Shown: positions 16,801 to 25,836, counted from the stretch's first letter. The stretch: 64,000 bases of DNA from Anaerolineales bacterium (GCA_019187665.1 JABARH010000012.1:1-64000); one strand, 5' to 3'. A program made the numbers and translations. Notes: a model not told the origin generated them from the letters alone.

Positions 16801-17482
16801 CATCAGCCCCTGCTGGACGGGCATGGTTAACGACGGGCGCGCCTACGCCGCCTGGTGCATGAACGTGGAACGCCTCGTCCCCTGGCGCACATTGACGGGC
16901 CGCCAGCACTTCTTTGTTGACCATCAATACTATCTCGACTTCGGCGAACATCTGCCGACCTTCAAGCCGAAGCTGAACCCGCGCGCCACTGGCGACATCG
17001 TCAACAGCCCCGTGGACGACAAATGCCTGGTGTTGAACTACATCACCCCGCACGGCAAGTGGAACATCCACTCCACGTACAAAGACAACCATCGCATGTT
17101 GACGCTCTCGCGCGGCATGGACCCCGTCTGGATCAACGACAAGGACGCGGAACGCGTCGGCATCGTGGACAACGATTGGGTGGAGATGTACAACGATAAC
17201 GGCGTGGTCGTCACCCGCGCCAACGTCAGCGCCCGCGTGCAGCCTGGCATGTGCCTGTACTATCATGCTGTCGAGCGCACGATCTACATCCCCAAATCGC
17301 AGGTGCGCGGCAAGAAACGCGCAGGCGGACACAACAGCCTGACACGCACGCGCATCAACCCGCTCTTGCTGGCGGGCGGTTACGCCCAGTTTACCTACGG
17401 CTTCAACTACTGGGGCCCCATCGGCATCTTCACCCGCGACACGTACTGCGTGGTCAAGAAGATGGAAAAGTTGGAATGGTAA
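13838..17482 (+). CDS. narG: Respiratory nitrate reductase alpha subunit
   Basis: 1214 residues, the full length of NarG. The FS0 cluster ligands are His33, Cys37, Cys41 (HGVNCTGGC) and Cys76 (RGCQRG), and the molybdenum ligand Asp is in FYDWYADLP near residue 202. It reduces nitrate to nitrite at a bis-MGD cofactor. No N-terminal twin-arginine signal is visible, so the catalytic site is predicted to face the cytoplasm. GGAGG precedes the ATG. narH, narJ and narI follow in the classical order. Nitrite oxidoreductase (NxrA) is a homologous alternative, but the presence of narJ and narI and a NarXL-like pair favours nitrate reduction. Confidence 0.93.
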   Translation: MAWIQDLVNPKSRKWEEFYRNRWQHDNIVRSTHGVNCTGGCSWQVYVKDGIITWEMQQTDYPLLDQKLPPYEPRGCQRGISASWYVYSPIRVKYPYARGVLLDFWREARASGKSPVDAYAAIMEDEAKRTRIQKARGKGGFRRTNWDEVTEIVVAGMLYTAKKYGPDRIFGFSPIPAMSYLSYAGGSRFLQLFGGVNMSFYDWYADLPNAFPEIWGDQTDVCESADWYNSKYIVSMGANMSMTRTPDVHFISEARHNGTKYVSVAPDFSMVSKYSDWWIPVKPGTDAALWMAVDHVILKEFYVDRQVPYFVNYLKQYTDSTFLVELEKDGDAYKAGRLLRANRIKRYADEENGDWKLLVFDKNSGQPRMPKGTVGFRWSKEKGKWNLKMEDGRDDSPLDPELSFLEKHDEVVKVAYHEFAEAKVALRGIPVRYVETERGRVPVTTAFDLLIAQFGVGRGLPGDYPQSYDEVGPYTPAWQEQYTGIGRETVTRLAREFAHNAEATNGKSMVIVGASINHWYNNSLMYRAPITALMLCGCCGVNGGGMNHYVGQEKLTLVAPWSAMAFALDWVKPARRQQSPMWHYMNSDQWRYEGDFTDYAPVPEKTKWAKGHAADLAAQSVRLGWMPHYPQFDQNPFELVKSADAAGAKNNDDVVKQVVNQIKDGKTSFAVDDPDAEQNWPRIWMMWRGNALASSAKGAEFFQRHYLGTHDNIAAEEHAKGKVKAVKFREPVPRGKFDLVVDLNFRMDSSALYSDIVLPSAFWYEKNDLNTTDLHSYVHPLGQAVPPVWESKTDWNIFKLLARKVSEMAPEVFPKPMRDIVMFPLMHDTPDELSQTEVKDWRAGECEAIPGKTMPHFRVVERDYANLYNMFISLGPNIRSDGINGNGVQIPVEKFYDQLLERPTGGTPDSRRTRCVEWGGKKYPSLEDTLDTANVLLHLAPETNGEVSYEAFKHEEERVGLPLADLAEGVRGVNMTFHDLTRQVRRTLISPCWTGMVNDGRAYAAWCMNVERLVPWRTLTGRQHFFVDHQYYLDFGEHLPTFKPKLNPRATGDIVNSPVDDKCLVLNYITPHGKWNIHSTYKDNHRMLTLSRGMDPVWINDKDAERVGIVDNDWVEMYNDNGVVVTRANVSARVQPGMCLYYHAVERTIYIPKSQVRGKKRAGGHNSLTRTRINPLLLAGGYAQFTYGFNYWGPIGIFTRDTYCVVKKMEKLEW

Positions 17483-17557
17483 AAGGTATGTGCCGCAAAA
17501 TTCATTTTGCGCAAAACGCAAGATGAATCTTGCGGCACGCCTAAAAGGAGCAAACAC

Positions 17558-19069
17558 ATGAACATTCGTGCGCAAGTTTCAATGGTTTTCCATCTCGACA
17601 AATGCATCGGCTGTCACACCTGCAGCATCGCCTGTAAGAACATCTGGACCGACCGCAAAGGCACCGAGTACATGTGGTGGAACAACGTCGAGACCAAGCC
17701 TGGCACAGGCTACCCGACGCGCTGGGAAGACCAGAAAAAATATAAAGGCGGTTTTGAAAAGAAGAACGGCAAACTCAGCCTGAAATTGCAGGGACGCACG
17801 GGCGCGCTCGGCAACATCTTCTACAACCCCAACCTGCCGAGCATGGACGATTACTACGAACCGTGGACCTACGACTACGGCCATCTCTTCGACGCGCCCG
17901 AAGGCGACGACCAGCCCACCGCCCGCGCCATCTCGCTCGTCACGGGCAAGGTGATGGACACGATCGAATCGGGCCCCAACTGGGACGACGACCTGGGCGG
18001 CTCGCCCGTCTACGCGGAGAACGACATCAACCTCGACGAACTCAGCGAAGAAGAACGCGAACAACTCAGCGAAGTCGAGCGCATGACCTTCTTCTACCTG
18101 CCGCGCATCTGCAACCACTGCGCCAACCCTGGCTGCGTGGCCGCCTGCCCTGCGGGCGCGCTCTACAAACGCGGCGAAGACGGCATCGTTCTACTCTCGC
18201 AGGAAAAATGCCGCGCCTGGCGCATGTGCATTTCGGGCTGCCCCTACAAGAAAACCTACTTCAACTGGTCTACGGGCAAATCGGAAAAATGTATTTTATG
18301 CTACCCGCGCATTGAATCGGGACAGCCGCCTGCCTGCTTCCACTCCTGCGTGGGACGCATCCGCTATCTGGGCGTGCTACTCTACGATGCCGACCAGATC
18401 GAAAAGGCCGCTTCCGCCGAAGACGCCGACCTGGTGGAGGCGCAGCGGGCCATGATCCAGGACCCGTTCGACCCCGCGGTGATCGCTGCCGCCAAAGCCA
18501 ACGGCATCCCCGATAACATGATCACGTCGGCGCAGAAATCGCCTGTGTATAAATTCGTCAAAGAGTGGAAGATCGCGCTCCCGCTTCACGCCGAATTCCG
18601 CACCCTGCCCATGCTGTTCTACGTTCCGCCCATGATGCCCGTGCTGGCAAAATCCAAAGACGGCATCTATGAAGTGGATCAGAGCGGCTCCGACGGACTG
18701 GCTCCCCTGCTCAGCGCGCTGGACAAAGCGCGCGTCCCGATCAAATTCATGGCGCGACTCTTTTCTGCGGGTAATACGGCCATCATCGAAGAGGTCTATC
18801 GCAAACTGATCACCGTCCGCATTCACCGCCGCAGCGCGGAAGTCAAGGATGTGTCGCAGGCGGAACTCGAAAAAGCCTACGTGTCGGGCAAAACCAACCC
18901 CGAAGAAGCCGACGCCATCTTCCGCCTGACCGCGCTCCCGACCTACGAAGAACGCTTCGTCGTCCCCGACATGAGCCGCGAACTCGCCGTCGAGGCGACT
19001 GTCCTGCCGCTGGCCAACAAACAGGAAACAGGCTTTGGTTTCCGCAAGAAACCCGAGCGCAGGTTCTAG
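17558..19069 (+). CDS. narH: Nitrate reductase beta subunit (iron-sulfur)
   Basis: 503 residues from ATG 17558, chosen because AAGGAG lies at 17546-17551 and MNIRAQVSMVFHLDKC is the normal NarH N-terminus. Cluster motifs: CIGCHTCSIAC from Cys16, CNHCANPGC from Cys185, and CRAWRMC from Cys218, in which Trp replaces a cysteine as in the [3Fe-4S] cluster of NarH. A late CILC group follows. It relays electrons from NarI heme to NarG. Confidence 0.93.
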   Translation: MNIRAQVSMVFHLDKCIGCHTCSIACKNIWTDRKGTEYMWWNNVETKPGTGYPTRWEDQKKYKGGFEKKNGKLSLKLQGRTGALGNIFYNPNLPSMDDYYEPWTYDYGHLFDAPEGDDQPTARAISLVTGKVMDTIESGPNWDDDLGGSPVYAENDINLDELSEEEREQLSEVERMTFFYLPRICNHCANPGCVAACPAGALYKRGEDGIVLLSQEKCRAWRMCISGCPYKKTYFNWSTGKSEKCILCYPRIESGQPPACFHSCVGRIRYLGVLLYDADQIEKAASAEDADLVEAQRAMIQDPFDPAVIAAAKANGIPDNMITSAQKSPVYKFVKEWKIALPLHAEFRTLPMLFYVPPMMPVLAKSKDGIYEVDQSGSDGLAPLLSALDKARVPIKFMARLFSAGNTAIIEEVYRKLITVRIHRRSAEVKDVSQAELEKAYVSGKTNPEEADAIFRLTALPTYEERFVVPDMSRELAVEATVLPLANKQETGFGFRKKPERRF

Positions 19070-19071
19070 CC

Positions 19072-19743
19072 ATGACACTTCATCCCATGCTTTCCAATGT
19101 CCTGGCGCAATTCGCAGACGTGCTGGATTATCCCCAGCCTGGCCTGGCGGAGAAGGCGCGGCTGTGCGCGCAGACCCTCGCCCAAATGGGGTTAACGCCC
19201 CTCGAAGCAGAATCCGCCCAACTGTCGCCCGACGCGCTTTTATCCGCGTTCGCGCGCGAAGTCGAGCCGATGTCCTTCGGCCTGTTGGAAGAGGCCTACG
19301 CCAGCACCTTTGATCTGGGCGGCGCGTATCCCTACATCGGGTATCAAATTCTCGGTGAAACATATAAACGCAGCGTGTTTATGCTCGAGCTCAAAAATCG
19401 TTACCGCGCGCATGGCATGGACGAAGCCGAGGAGCTGAGCGATCATCTCGTTTGCATCCTGCGTTATCTGAGCGTTTTGCAGGATGAAGATGAACTGCGC
19501 GAGATGACGCAGTTTGCCATCCTGCCCTCGCTGGATAAAGTGCTGCGGGCCGCGCGTATGCGCGACGAAAACGACCACTCCGCGCTGCCGTTGTATCTGG
19601 CCGTGTTGCAAGCCCTGTACGAAGTGTTGACGCTGACGGTCGGCGAAGCGCTGATGAAAGCCCCCGAATGGGAACACAGCCACGCCAAGATGCAGGAAGA
19701 AGCCTTTAACGATATGCCGCTGGCATACGACACAGTAGATTAA
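19072..19743 (+). CDS. narJ: Nitrate reductase delta subunit, assembly chaperone
   Basis: A 223-residue, largely helical acidic protein with the NarJ/TorD-family pattern (ADVLDYPQPGLAEKA near the N-terminus, EEAYASTFDLGGAYPY in the middle). It is needed for cofactor insertion into NarG and for membrane attachment, and is not part of the final enzyme. It starts two bases after narH and ends 16 bases before narI. Confidence 0.9.
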   Translation: MTLHPMLSNVLAQFADVLDYPQPGLAEKARLCAQTLAQMGLTPLEAESAQLSPDALLSAFAREVEPMSFGLLEEAYASTFDLGGAYPYIGYQILGETYKRSVFMLELKNRYRAHGMDEAEELSDHLVCILRYLSVLQDEDELREMTQFAILPSLDKVLRAARMRDENDHSALPLYLAVLQALYEVLTLTVGEALMKAPEWEHSHAKMQEEAFNDMPLAYDTVD

Positions 19744-19759
19744 CCTCTCGGAGGCCACC

Positions 19760-20440
19760 ATGCTTGATACCGTTCTCTTTGTAGCCTTTCCCTATGTCGC
19801 CGTCGTTTTGGCGATCGTGGTTGGCGTGTATCGCTACTTCTTCGACCGCTACTCCTTCTCCAGTTTCTCCTCGCAATTTTTGGAGAGCCGCCGCCTGTTC
19901 TGGGGATCGGTGCCGTGGCATTACGGCATCGTCACCATCCTGACCATCCACCTGCTGGCCTTTCTCTTTCCTGGCGCGTGGGGCGCGTTGACCGCCGACC
20001 CAAACCGCCTGTACATCATCGAGGTGATCGGCATGGCGATGGCGCTCGTGGCGATTGTCGGCATTGGCCTCCTGCTTTTACGTCGCTCCAGCGATGACCG
20101 CGTCCGCGTCGTCACAACCTGGGCCGACTGGGCGCTGATCGCCGCGCTGTTTGTGCAGGCCATTCTCGGATTCTGGGTCTCCTTTGTCTATCGCTGGGGC
20201 TCAGACTGGTTTCTGCATACCGCCGTGCCGTGGCTATACTCGCTGCTCATCTTCCAGCCGAAGATCGAATACGTCACCGCCCTGCCCGCCATCGTCAAGT
20301 GGCATCATCTGTGGGGCTTCCTCATCATCGCGCTCTTCCCGTTCACGCGCCTCGTGCATGTGTTGACCTTCCCCATCACCTATCTCTGGCGTCCGATCCA
20401 GGTTGTCATCTGGAACAAAGGACGCCCCGCGCAAAAGTAA
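19760..20440 (+). CDS. narI: Nitrate reductase gamma subunit, cytochrome b
   Basis: 226 residues with five membrane helices. Histidines expected to bind the two b hemes occur in WHYGIVTILTIH (helix 2) and in WHHLWGF and RLVH (last helix), matching the E. coli NarI arrangement. It oxidises quinol on the outer side and passes electrons to NarH. GGAGG precedes the ATG. It is the last gene of the narGHJI run and is followed by a palindrome and MITE-B. Confidence 0.92.
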   Translation: MLDTVLFVAFPYVAVVLAIVVGVYRYFFDRYSFSSFSSQFLESRRLFWGSVPWHYGIVTILTIHLLAFLFPGAWGALTADPNRLYIIEVIGMAMALVAIVGIGLLLLRRSSDDRVRVVTTWADWALIAALFVQAILGFWVSFVYRWGSDWFLHTAVPWLYSLLIFQPKIEYVTALPAIVKWHHLWGFLIIALFPFTRLVHVLTFPITYLWRPIQVVIWNKGRPAQK

Positions 20441-20492
20441 ATCTTTGCGCACGGATCCTAAAGCACACTGTGATACGGAAACGGTAAACCAG

Positions 20493-20550
20493 GCCGACGC
20501 TAGAGAACAGCCACTGCGCGCCAGCGTAACAGACGCTCTCAAGCGTCGGC
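20493..20550. repeat. Large palindrome after narI
   Basis: Arms GCCGACGCTAGAGA (20493-20506) and TCTCAAGCGTCGGC (20537-20550) are complementary at 13 of 14 positions. The right arm forms the nested hairpin GACGCTCTCAAGCGTC (20532-20547). It may end or protect the nar transcript, but lacks a T run. Confidence 0.6.
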
Positions 20551-20566
20551 TTTCATAAAAGAAAAT

Positions 20567-20700
20567 CTCTCACCGTACATTTGCACCGCTACGCCCGCAA
20601 AGCCTGTACTGAGCGAAGCCGAAGTGAACGCAAAGAAAACCTTTTTAACTTGGCGACCTTAGCGTGCTTTGCGGTAAAAATCTTCTCATGTACGGTAGAG
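20567..20700. mobile_element. MITE-B copy 1 (134 bp, 10-bp direct repeats)
   Basis: Ends CTCTCACCGTACAT (20567-20580) and ATGTACGGTAGAG (20688-20700) are inverted repeats with one extra base. AAAAGAAAAT flanks both sides (20557-20566, 20701-20710). The interior is nearly identical, in inverted orientation, to 45995-46130. There is no coding potential. Confidence 0.85.
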
Positions 20701-20752
20701 AAAAGAAAATTCACGTTCTTCGGTAAAACCCGCAGACAAACCTCCTTCGCAC

Positions 20753-21211
20753 ATGCTCATCACCGATGCCCTCCTCGGAGAACACGGAATCTTTTACCTG
20801 CTCTTTCAAGATATCGAACAAGCCCTGCCCGCGCTTGATTCCGTCTCCGCATTACAAAACCGCCTCGCGCCGCTGACCTTCTCACTCGAGGCCCACGCCG
20901 CCCTCGAAGACCAACTACTCTTTGCCGCTCTCGAACCGCATCTCGGCACACAGGGCGGCCCGCTCATGGTCATGCGCATGGAACACGACCAGATCGTTGA
21001 ACTGCTGGCGCGTATCCCCTCCGTGCCCGATCTTGCGCAGGGCCGCGCCCTCGCCGCGCAAATGATCCAGATCGCGCGCGGCCATTTCCGAAAGGAAGAA
21101 CAGGCTCTTTTTCGCATGGCGCGCCAATTTCTAAGCGAAGACGAACTCTCCGCCCTCGGCGCGCAATGGGAGCAGCGCCGCAAGCCCCTGATCTCACTGG
21201 ACCTTCCATGA
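20753..21211 (+). CDS. Hemerythrin-like (HHE) domain protein
   Basis: A 152-residue four-helix protein with the spaced His/Glu ligands of hemerythrin-like domains: EHG near residue 10, EAHAALED near 45-53, MRMEHDQI near 77, and HFRKEEQ near 111. Such di-iron proteins bind oxygen or nitric oxide or repair iron-sulfur clusters (YtfE type). Next to nitrate reductase genes a role in nitrosative stress is plausible but not shown. It overlaps the next gene by four bases (ATGA), indicating translational coupling. Confidence 0.8.
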   Translation: MLITDALLGEHGIFYLLFQDIEQALPALDSVSALQNRLAPLTFSLEAHAALEDQLLFAALEPHLGTQGGPLMVMRMEHDQIVELLARIPSVPDLAQGRALAAQMIQIARGHFRKEEQALFRMARQFLSEDELSALGAQWEQRRKPLISLDLP

Positions 21212-21813
21212 AATCTCTCGACGAACTCCTGCGCGACTGCGCGACTCACCATCGCCGCCTCTGCCCCAGGCAGGTCCTGGGCGCGCGCATGGGAATCCTC
21301 GCCGCCTCCCTCCTGACCCTCGACCTGCCCCAGTCCGACAAGCGCCTGCTCGCCTTCGTCGAAACCGACGGATGCTTCGCGGACGGAGTCTCCGCCGCGA
21401 CGGGTTGCTATGTGGGACGCCGCACCCTGCGCGTGGAAGACTTCGGCAAGACCGCTGTGACCTTTTACGACACACGCACCGAACGCGCCGTGCGCATTGC
21501 GCCGCGACCCGACGTGCGCGCACTGGCGCGGGAATATGCCCCCGACGCGCGCAACCGTTGGGAGGCTCAATTGCTCGGCTATCAACTCATGCCCGATGAA
21601 GACCTGCTGGACTTCAAATGGGTGACGATGAAGATCAACGTCACCGCGCTGATCGGACGGGCGGGCTTACGCGTCAACTGCGACGCGTGCGGCGAAGAGA
21701 TCATCAACCAGCGCGAAGTCCTCTGGGAATCGAAGATCCTCTGCCGCGCCTGCGCGGGGCAGGCGTATTATCTGGAATCAGAAAATACCGCAACCTTCAA
21801 GTTGTGCGAATAG
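21208..21813 (+). CDS. FmdE-family protein with C-terminal zinc ribbon
   Basis: 201 residues from ATG 21208, which overlaps the preceding stop. The N-terminal half has the FmdE pattern HHRRLCPRQVLGARMG and ETDGCFADGVSAATGC; the C-terminus has a zinc ribbon (CDACGEEI and CRACAG). FmdE proteins were named from formylmethanofuran dehydrogenase operons but are widespread beside molybdenum enzymes, with unclear function. Here it lies close to narGHJI, a molybdoenzyme operon, so involvement in metal or cofactor handling is an inference. Confidence 0.8.
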   Translation: MKSLDELLRDCATHHRRLCPRQVLGARMGILAASLLTLDLPQSDKRLLAFVETDGCFADGVSAATGCYVGRRTLRVEDFGKTAVTFYDTRTERAVRIAPRPDVRALAREYAPDARNRWEAQLLGYQLMPDEDLLDFKWVTMKINVTALIGRAGLRVNCDACGEEIINQREVLWESKILCRACAGQAYYLESENTATFKLCE

Positions 21814-21847
21814 CGCCGCCCTCTTCAGGTTACATAGCGCCCATTCC

Positions 21848-22939
21848 ATGAATCCCGCGTCTGCCAAAAACAACCCATCCCTCTGGCGCATATTCACCTC
21901 AGCCGCGGACGGACTCCCGTCCGCTTATTTTGCCCTCGTCATGGCGACGGGCATCGTCTCCATCGCCGCAAAAATGGAGAACATGCCCGAAATTGCATGG
22001 TCGCTCTTCATCGCCAATATCGCCTTCTACGCGGTTTTGTGGATACTCACGCTCCTGCGGATGTTCCGTAACTTCCCCGCAGTTATCGCCGACCTGACCA
22101 GCCATCAGCGCGGGCATGGATTCCTGACCATGGTCGCGGGGACTTGCGTGCTTGGCAGGCAGTTTCACGTCATTGCCAACAATCCCACGATCGCCTCCGT
22201 CCTTTGGCTGGTGGGACTTTTCCTCTGGTTTTTCCTGATGTACACCTTTATCACGGGGATCACAATTGGAGAAACCAAACCGTCTCTTGAAAAGGGATTG
22301 AGCGGCGGATGGCTCCTGCTCGTCGTCTCCACCCAGTCCATCTCTGTGACGGGCGCGAGCATCTTCGATCATTTGGAACGATGGGCTGAACCGATCCTTT
22401 TCACCGCCCTGGCCATGTTCCTGCTCGGTTTTATGCTCTATATCCTTGTGATCTCGTTGATCTTTTACCGCTTCACGTTCTTTCAACTGAAACCCGAAGA
22501 ATTGGCGCCGCCGTATTGGATCAACATGGGAGCGATGGCGATCACCACGCTGGCTGGCTCGGTCCTCATTCTGGAGGCGGATCATACGCAAGTAATTCAA
22601 GACATAATGCCGTTTCTCAAAGGCATCACGCTCCTCTTCTGGGCAACCGCAACATGGTGGATTCCGCTCCTGGTGATTTTGGGCGTTTGGCGGCACGGTT
22701 ACAAAGGCATCCCGATTCGTTACGATCCCTCCTACTGGGCGCTGGTCTTTCCGCTCGGCATGTACACCGCCTGCACCTTTCAACTTGCCAAAGCGCTGGA
22801 GTTGGATTTTCTCTACGCCGTGCCGCAGTATTTTGTGTACGTTGCCATCGCCGCGTGGGTGGCGACGTTCATCGGACTTGTGATTCAAATGGCGGGAGGG
22901 ATGAAGGCGATCCGGCGCGATGGGGGAGAGGAAATATAA
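21848..22939 (+). CDS. TDT/SLAC1-family transporter (TehA-like)
   Basis: 363 residues with about ten membrane helices and the family-typical motifs PSAYFALVMATGIVSIA near residue 25 and WVIPLLV-like segments. The family includes malate, sulfite and tellurite transporters and the SLAC1 anion channel. Position downstream of narGHJI makes an anion such as nitrite, nitrate or sulfite conceivable, but substrate cannot be read from sequence. It ends before lexA and no terminator is obvious. Confidence 0.8.
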   Translation: MNPASAKNNPSLWRIFTSAADGLPSAYFALVMATGIVSIAAKMENMPEIAWSLFIANIAFYAVLWILTLLRMFRNFPAVIADLTSHQRGHGFLTMVAGTCVLGRQFHVIANNPTIASVLWLVGLFLWFFLMYTFITGITIGETKPSLEKGLSGGWLLLVVSTQSISVTGASIFDHLERWAEPILFTALAMFLLGFMLYILVISLIFYRFTFFQLKPEELAPPYWINMGAMAITTLAGSVLILEADHTQVIQDIMPFLKGITLLFWATATWWIPLLVILGVWRHGYKGIPIRYDPSYWALVFPLGMYTACTFQLAKALELDFLYAVPQYFVYVAIAAWVATFIGLVIQMAGGMKAIRRDGGEEI

Positions 22940-23034
22940 CAGGTTGTATAAAAACTGCCGGCGTCAACCCATGACCGGCCTGCATTCATCTCAAAATTGC
23001 CTCGAAACGTCTTGAAAATTCCCATCCCAATTGC

Positions 23035-23064
23035 TTGACAGAACGCTTGTTCGGGTATTATACT
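23035..23064 (+). promoter_or_regulatory. lexA promoter with LexA operator
   Basis: TTGACA (23035-23040), 18 bp, TATACT (23059-23064). Between them lies GAACGCTTGTTC (23041-23052), a perfect GAAC-N4-GTTC palindrome matching the Gram-positive-type SOS box, so LexA would block its own promoter. A small hairpin, TGGTCT to AGACCA (23074-23092), follows in the leader, just before AGGAGG. Confidence 0.85.
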
Positions 23065-23102
23065 TAGCACAAATGGTCTAGTTTACAGACCAGGAGGCTG
23101 AC

Positions 23103-23795
23103 ATGATGGTACGAAAAAGCAAACCCGAACTGAGCGATAAGCAGAGACTCGTACTGCAGTTTCTTGCCAAACACCAGGAGGAATACAATCGCCCTCCATC
23201 TATTCGCGAGATCTGCGACGAGTGCGCCATCTCCTCCACCTCGGTCGCCAACTACTACCTCGACCAATTGGAGGAACGCGGCTACATCTCACGCGACCAG
23301 CGCGTCTCGCGTGGTTTGCGCCTGACTGAGAAGATCAACGAGATATTCAGTTTTGGCAACCTTTTGCGCATCCCCATTATGGGGCCAATTGCCGCGGGTC
23401 TGCCGCTCCCCGATCTTCAACCCGGGCGAGTCTTCATCTCTGAAAACGAGTCGCACGCAGTGGATATTGCCCGCAGTCTCCTGCCCGGCCGCGAGCGCGG
23501 CAATGACCTCTATGCCCTCGAAGTCCAGGGAGACTCGATGATAGATGCCATGATCAACGATGGCGACATCGTAGTAATGAAGCCCGCCATCGAGGCGCAT
23601 AACGGCGAAATGGTCGCGGTCTGGCTTCCCAATGAAAACTCCGCCACGCTGAAATATTTCTTCAAAGAAAAGGACCGCTATCGCCTGCAACCGGCCAACC
23701 CCACCATGAAGGCTATTTACATCAATAAAAACGAACCGCTGGAGATCAAAGGCAAGGTGGTCATGGTCATCCGCAAAGTAGACCGCATTTCCTGA
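23103..23795 (+). CDS. lexA: LexA repressor
   Basis: 230 residues. The N-terminal winged helix includes PPSIREICDECAISS. The cleavage bond is Ala98-Gly99 in GPIAAGLPLP. The S24 catalytic dyad is Ser145 (VQGDSMID) and Lys184 (ATLKYF). It represses DNA-damage genes and self-cleaves when RecA is activated. AGGAGG lies just upstream of tandem ATG codons at 23103 and 23106; the first is used here. Its own promoter carries an operator. It converges on rplL across a shared terminator. Confidence 0.95.
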   Translation: MMVRKSKPELSDKQRLVLQFLAKHQEEYNRPPSIREICDECAISSTSVANYYLDQLEERGYISRDQRVSRGLRLTEKINEIFSFGNLLRIPIMGPIAAGLPLPDLQPGRVFISENESHAVDIARSLLPGRERGNDLYALEVQGDSMIDAMINDGDIVVMKPAIEAHNGEMVAVWLPNENSATLKYFFKEKDRYRLQPANPTMKAIYINKNEPLEIKGKVVMVIRKVDRIS

Positions 23796-23807
23796 TTGAA
23801 ATTCGAG

Positions 23808-23847
23808 AATCAAAAACGACCGCCTTTGCGAGCGGTCGTTTTTGATT
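23808..23847. terminator. Bidirectional terminator between lexA and rplL
   Basis: Arms AATCAAAAACGACCGC (23808-23823) and GCGGTCGTTTTTGATT (23832-23847) with A and T tracts placed to work in both directions. It serves the convergent lexA and rplJL transcripts. Confidence 0.9.
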
Positions 23848-23864
23848 CGAAGACGGCAGAAAAG

Positions 23865-24248
23865 TTACTTGACTTCCACAACCGCGCCGGCTTCTTCGAG
23901 CTTCTTCTTCGCGTCAGCAGAGGCGTCCTTGCCAACAGCGGAGAGTACCTTGCCGCCCGCAGTTTCGGCCAGGGCCTTCGCCTCGCCCAGTCCAAGGTTG
24001 GTCAACTGGCGGATGACCTTGATGACCTCGATCTTCTTGGGGCCAGCGTCCTTAATCACCACATCGAATTCGGTCTTCTCTTCGACGGGTTCAGCGGCAC
24101 CGGCGGCCGCGCCGCCAGCCATAGCCATTGCCACCGGTGCGGCGGCAGAAACGCCCCACTTTTCTTCGAGCATCTTGACGAGTTCGGCAGCCTCGAGAAC
24201 GGTCAGTTCGCTCAGGGAGGCAACCAGGGATTCGAGATTAGCAGCCAT
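23865..24248 (-). CDS. rplL: 50S ribosomal protein L7/L12
   Basis: 127 residues: N-terminal dimerisation part, an Ala/Gly-rich hinge ([18 protein letters not shown] region) and the conserved C-terminal domain ([30 protein letters not shown]). It forms the ribosomal stalk that recruits elongation factors. It follows rplJ in the usual order and ends at the shared terminator. Confidence 0.96.
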   Translation of the reverse strand: MAANLESLVASLSELTVLEAAELVKMLEEKWGVSAAAPVAMAMAGGAAAGAAEPVEEKTEFDVVIKDAGPKKIEVIKVIRQLTNLGLGEAKALAETAGGKVLSAVGKDASADAKKKLEEAGAVVEVK

Positions 24249-24321
24249 TGTTTACAAACTCCTTGCTTGTATTGGTAGTAGTTGATTGGTCGGAATTACG
24301 ACTTGCATCGTCTTCACGGCG

Positions 24322-24849
24322 CTAGGCCGCGGCAGGTTTTTCAGAATAGGCCTTGAACACAGCGGCCAATGAACGGGCCGGTTCGGCGATCGTACGGACC
24401 AACTTGCCTGCCGGGGCCTGCAACACGCCCAGCAGACGGGCGCGCGTGACCGGGAGTGGCGGCAACTCGGCCAGCGCCTTCACCTGTGACGGATTCAGGG
24501 CTTCGCCGTTCATAAAACCGCCCTTGACCCTGGCAAACTCCATGCCTTTCGTCGCTTCATTCAGCGCCTTGGCGGTGGCTGCGGCATCGTTGAAAGCAAA
24601 CGATATGGCCGTGCTTTTTTCCATTAAACCGTCCGGCGCCTTCATGCCAGCCGATTCAAGAGCACGCTTTGCCAGGGTGTTCTTTACAATGTGGAATTCG
24701 CCGCCCGAATCGCGGATCTTCGAGCGAATGGCGTCCAGGTCTTTCATCTTCGCGCCGGTATATTCCACCAAAATTACAGCCTGACTGCGTTTGAACCAGT
24801 CGGCATACTGAGCCAGTACTTCATCCTTGCGTTCGCGAGAAATAGCCAA
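24322..24849 (-). CDS. rplJ: 50S ribosomal protein L10
   Basis: 175 residues when started at TTG 24849, giving (M)AISRERKDEVLAQYADWF, the normal L10 N-terminus. A strong AGGAGGTGAT lies about 6-15 bases upstream of this TTG, while an upstream in-frame ATG would place the leader terminator inside the gene. L10 anchors L7/L12 to 23S rRNA and, in many bacteria, represses its own operon through the leader RNA. Confidence 0.93.
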   Translation of the reverse strand: MAISRERKDEVLAQYADWFKRSQAVILVEYTGAKMKDLDAIRSKIRDSGGEFHIVKNTLAKRALESAGMKAPDGLMEKSTAISFAFNDAAATAKALNEATKGMEFARVKGGFMNGEALNPSQVKALAELPPLPVTRARLLGVLQAPAGKLVRTIAEPARSLAAVFKAYSEKPAAA

Positions 24850-25064
24850 AGGGAAATCACCTCCTTTCACAAAAAAGTCTTTGCCACACGCTAGGCAAAG
24901 ACTTTTTTGCGCCCCGCAAAGGGGAAAACAGCCGGGGCTGTTTATTGCATTCAGTCTCCACCTGGGCAGGGAATTAAGTCCGCAAGAGTCGAATGGGGCA
25001 AAACCCATATCGAGACCGGGACACCAGCCGTCATTGGCGAAGTGGCATTTGAGTTAAGCGAATA
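24850..25064 (-). promoter_or_regulatory. Probable L10 leader RNA region
   Basis: A 215-base spacer between rplA and rplJ with several potential stems and a terminator-like hairpin directly before the ribosome-binding site. In most bacteria this position holds the L10 leader, which binds L10-L12. I did not verify the Rfam consensus. Confidence 0.6.
24871..24908 (-). terminator. Terminator-like attenuator hairpin before rplJ
   Basis: Perfect 15-bp arms AAAAAAGTCTTTGCC (24871-24885) and GGCAAAGACTTTTTT (24894-24908) with U-rich tails on both sides. Because it sits just upstream of the rplJ ribosome-binding site it should act as a regulated attenuator rather than a final terminator. Confidence 0.8.
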
Positions 25065-25784
25065 TTATTCGCTGGCCTCCAGAGCCTGAGCCACGCTCGG
25101 GTCTATTTTGATTCCGGGACCCATCGTGGTCGCAATCGTAATACGTTTCAGGTATATGCCCTTGGCGCCCGAAGGACGGGCCTTACGCAGGGCATCCATC
25201 AACGCCGAGAAATTATCGTTGAGTTTGTCGGCAGAAAACGAAGCCTTGCCGATGGACACATGGATGTTCGCGGTCTTGTCGAGGCGGAACTCCACGCGGC
25301 CGGCCTTGGCTTCCTGAATGGCGCGTCCGAGATCGTTCGGCCCGACCACCGTGCCAGCCTTCGGGTTCGGCATGAGGCCGCGCGGGCCAAGCACGCGTCC
25401 AAGGCGACCCACCTTGCCCATCATGTCGGGCGTCGCGATCGCGACGTCGAAATCCAACATACCGCCCTCGATCTGCTTCATCGTCGCGTCGTCGTCTGCG
25501 ACCAGGTCGGCTCCTGCAGACCGCGCGGCGACCGCGCCATCGCCTGCCGCGAAAACCAGCACGCGGACCGTTTTTCCGAGCCCATGCGGAAGGACGACCA
25601 CATCGCGTACCTGCTGATCTGCCTGGCGGGGATCCAGACCGGTGCGGATATGAACTTCCACTGTCGAGTCGAATTTGGTGGTGGTCGTCTCGCGAACGAG
25701 CGCCATCGCGTCTTTCGGCTCATAGAGTTTGTCAATGTCTACTTTGGCCGCGGCGGCCAGGTATTTCTTACCGTGTTTTGCCAT
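25065..25784 (-). CDS. rplA: 50S ribosomal protein L1
   Basis: 239 residues with the L1 signature around [17 protein letters not shown] and GTVV, and the N-terminal [15 protein letters not shown]. It binds 23S rRNA at the L1 stalk and can repress rplKA translation. It follows rplK by 52 bases. Confidence 0.96.
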   Translation of the reverse strand: MAKHGKKYLAAAAKVDIDKLYEPKDAMALVRETTTTKFDSTVEVHIRTGLDPRQADQQVRDVVVLPHGLGKTVRVLVFAAGDGAVAARSAGADLVADDDATMKQIEGGMLDFDVAIATPDMMGKVGRLGRVLGPRGLMPNPKAGTVVGPNDLGRAIQEAKAGRVEFRLDKTANIHVSIGKASFSADKLNDNFSALMDALRKARPSGAKGIYLKRITIATTMGPGIKIDPSVAQALEASE

Positions 25785-25836
25785 TGTTCCTCCGTGGTGT
25801 TAGCGGGTCACCTAAAAAAGCAACCCTCCCACAAAA

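Noticed and set aside
13838..17482. Nitrite oxidoreductase alpha subunit instead of nitrate reductase
   Set aside because: It cannot be fully excluded without phylogeny, but the narGHJI order, NarI and the NarXL-like pair favour nitrate reduction.
14381..17575. 1064-residue minus-strand frame opposite narG
   Set aside because: It is a shadow of high-GC codon usage on the antisense of narG; the plus-strand protein has all NarG motifs.
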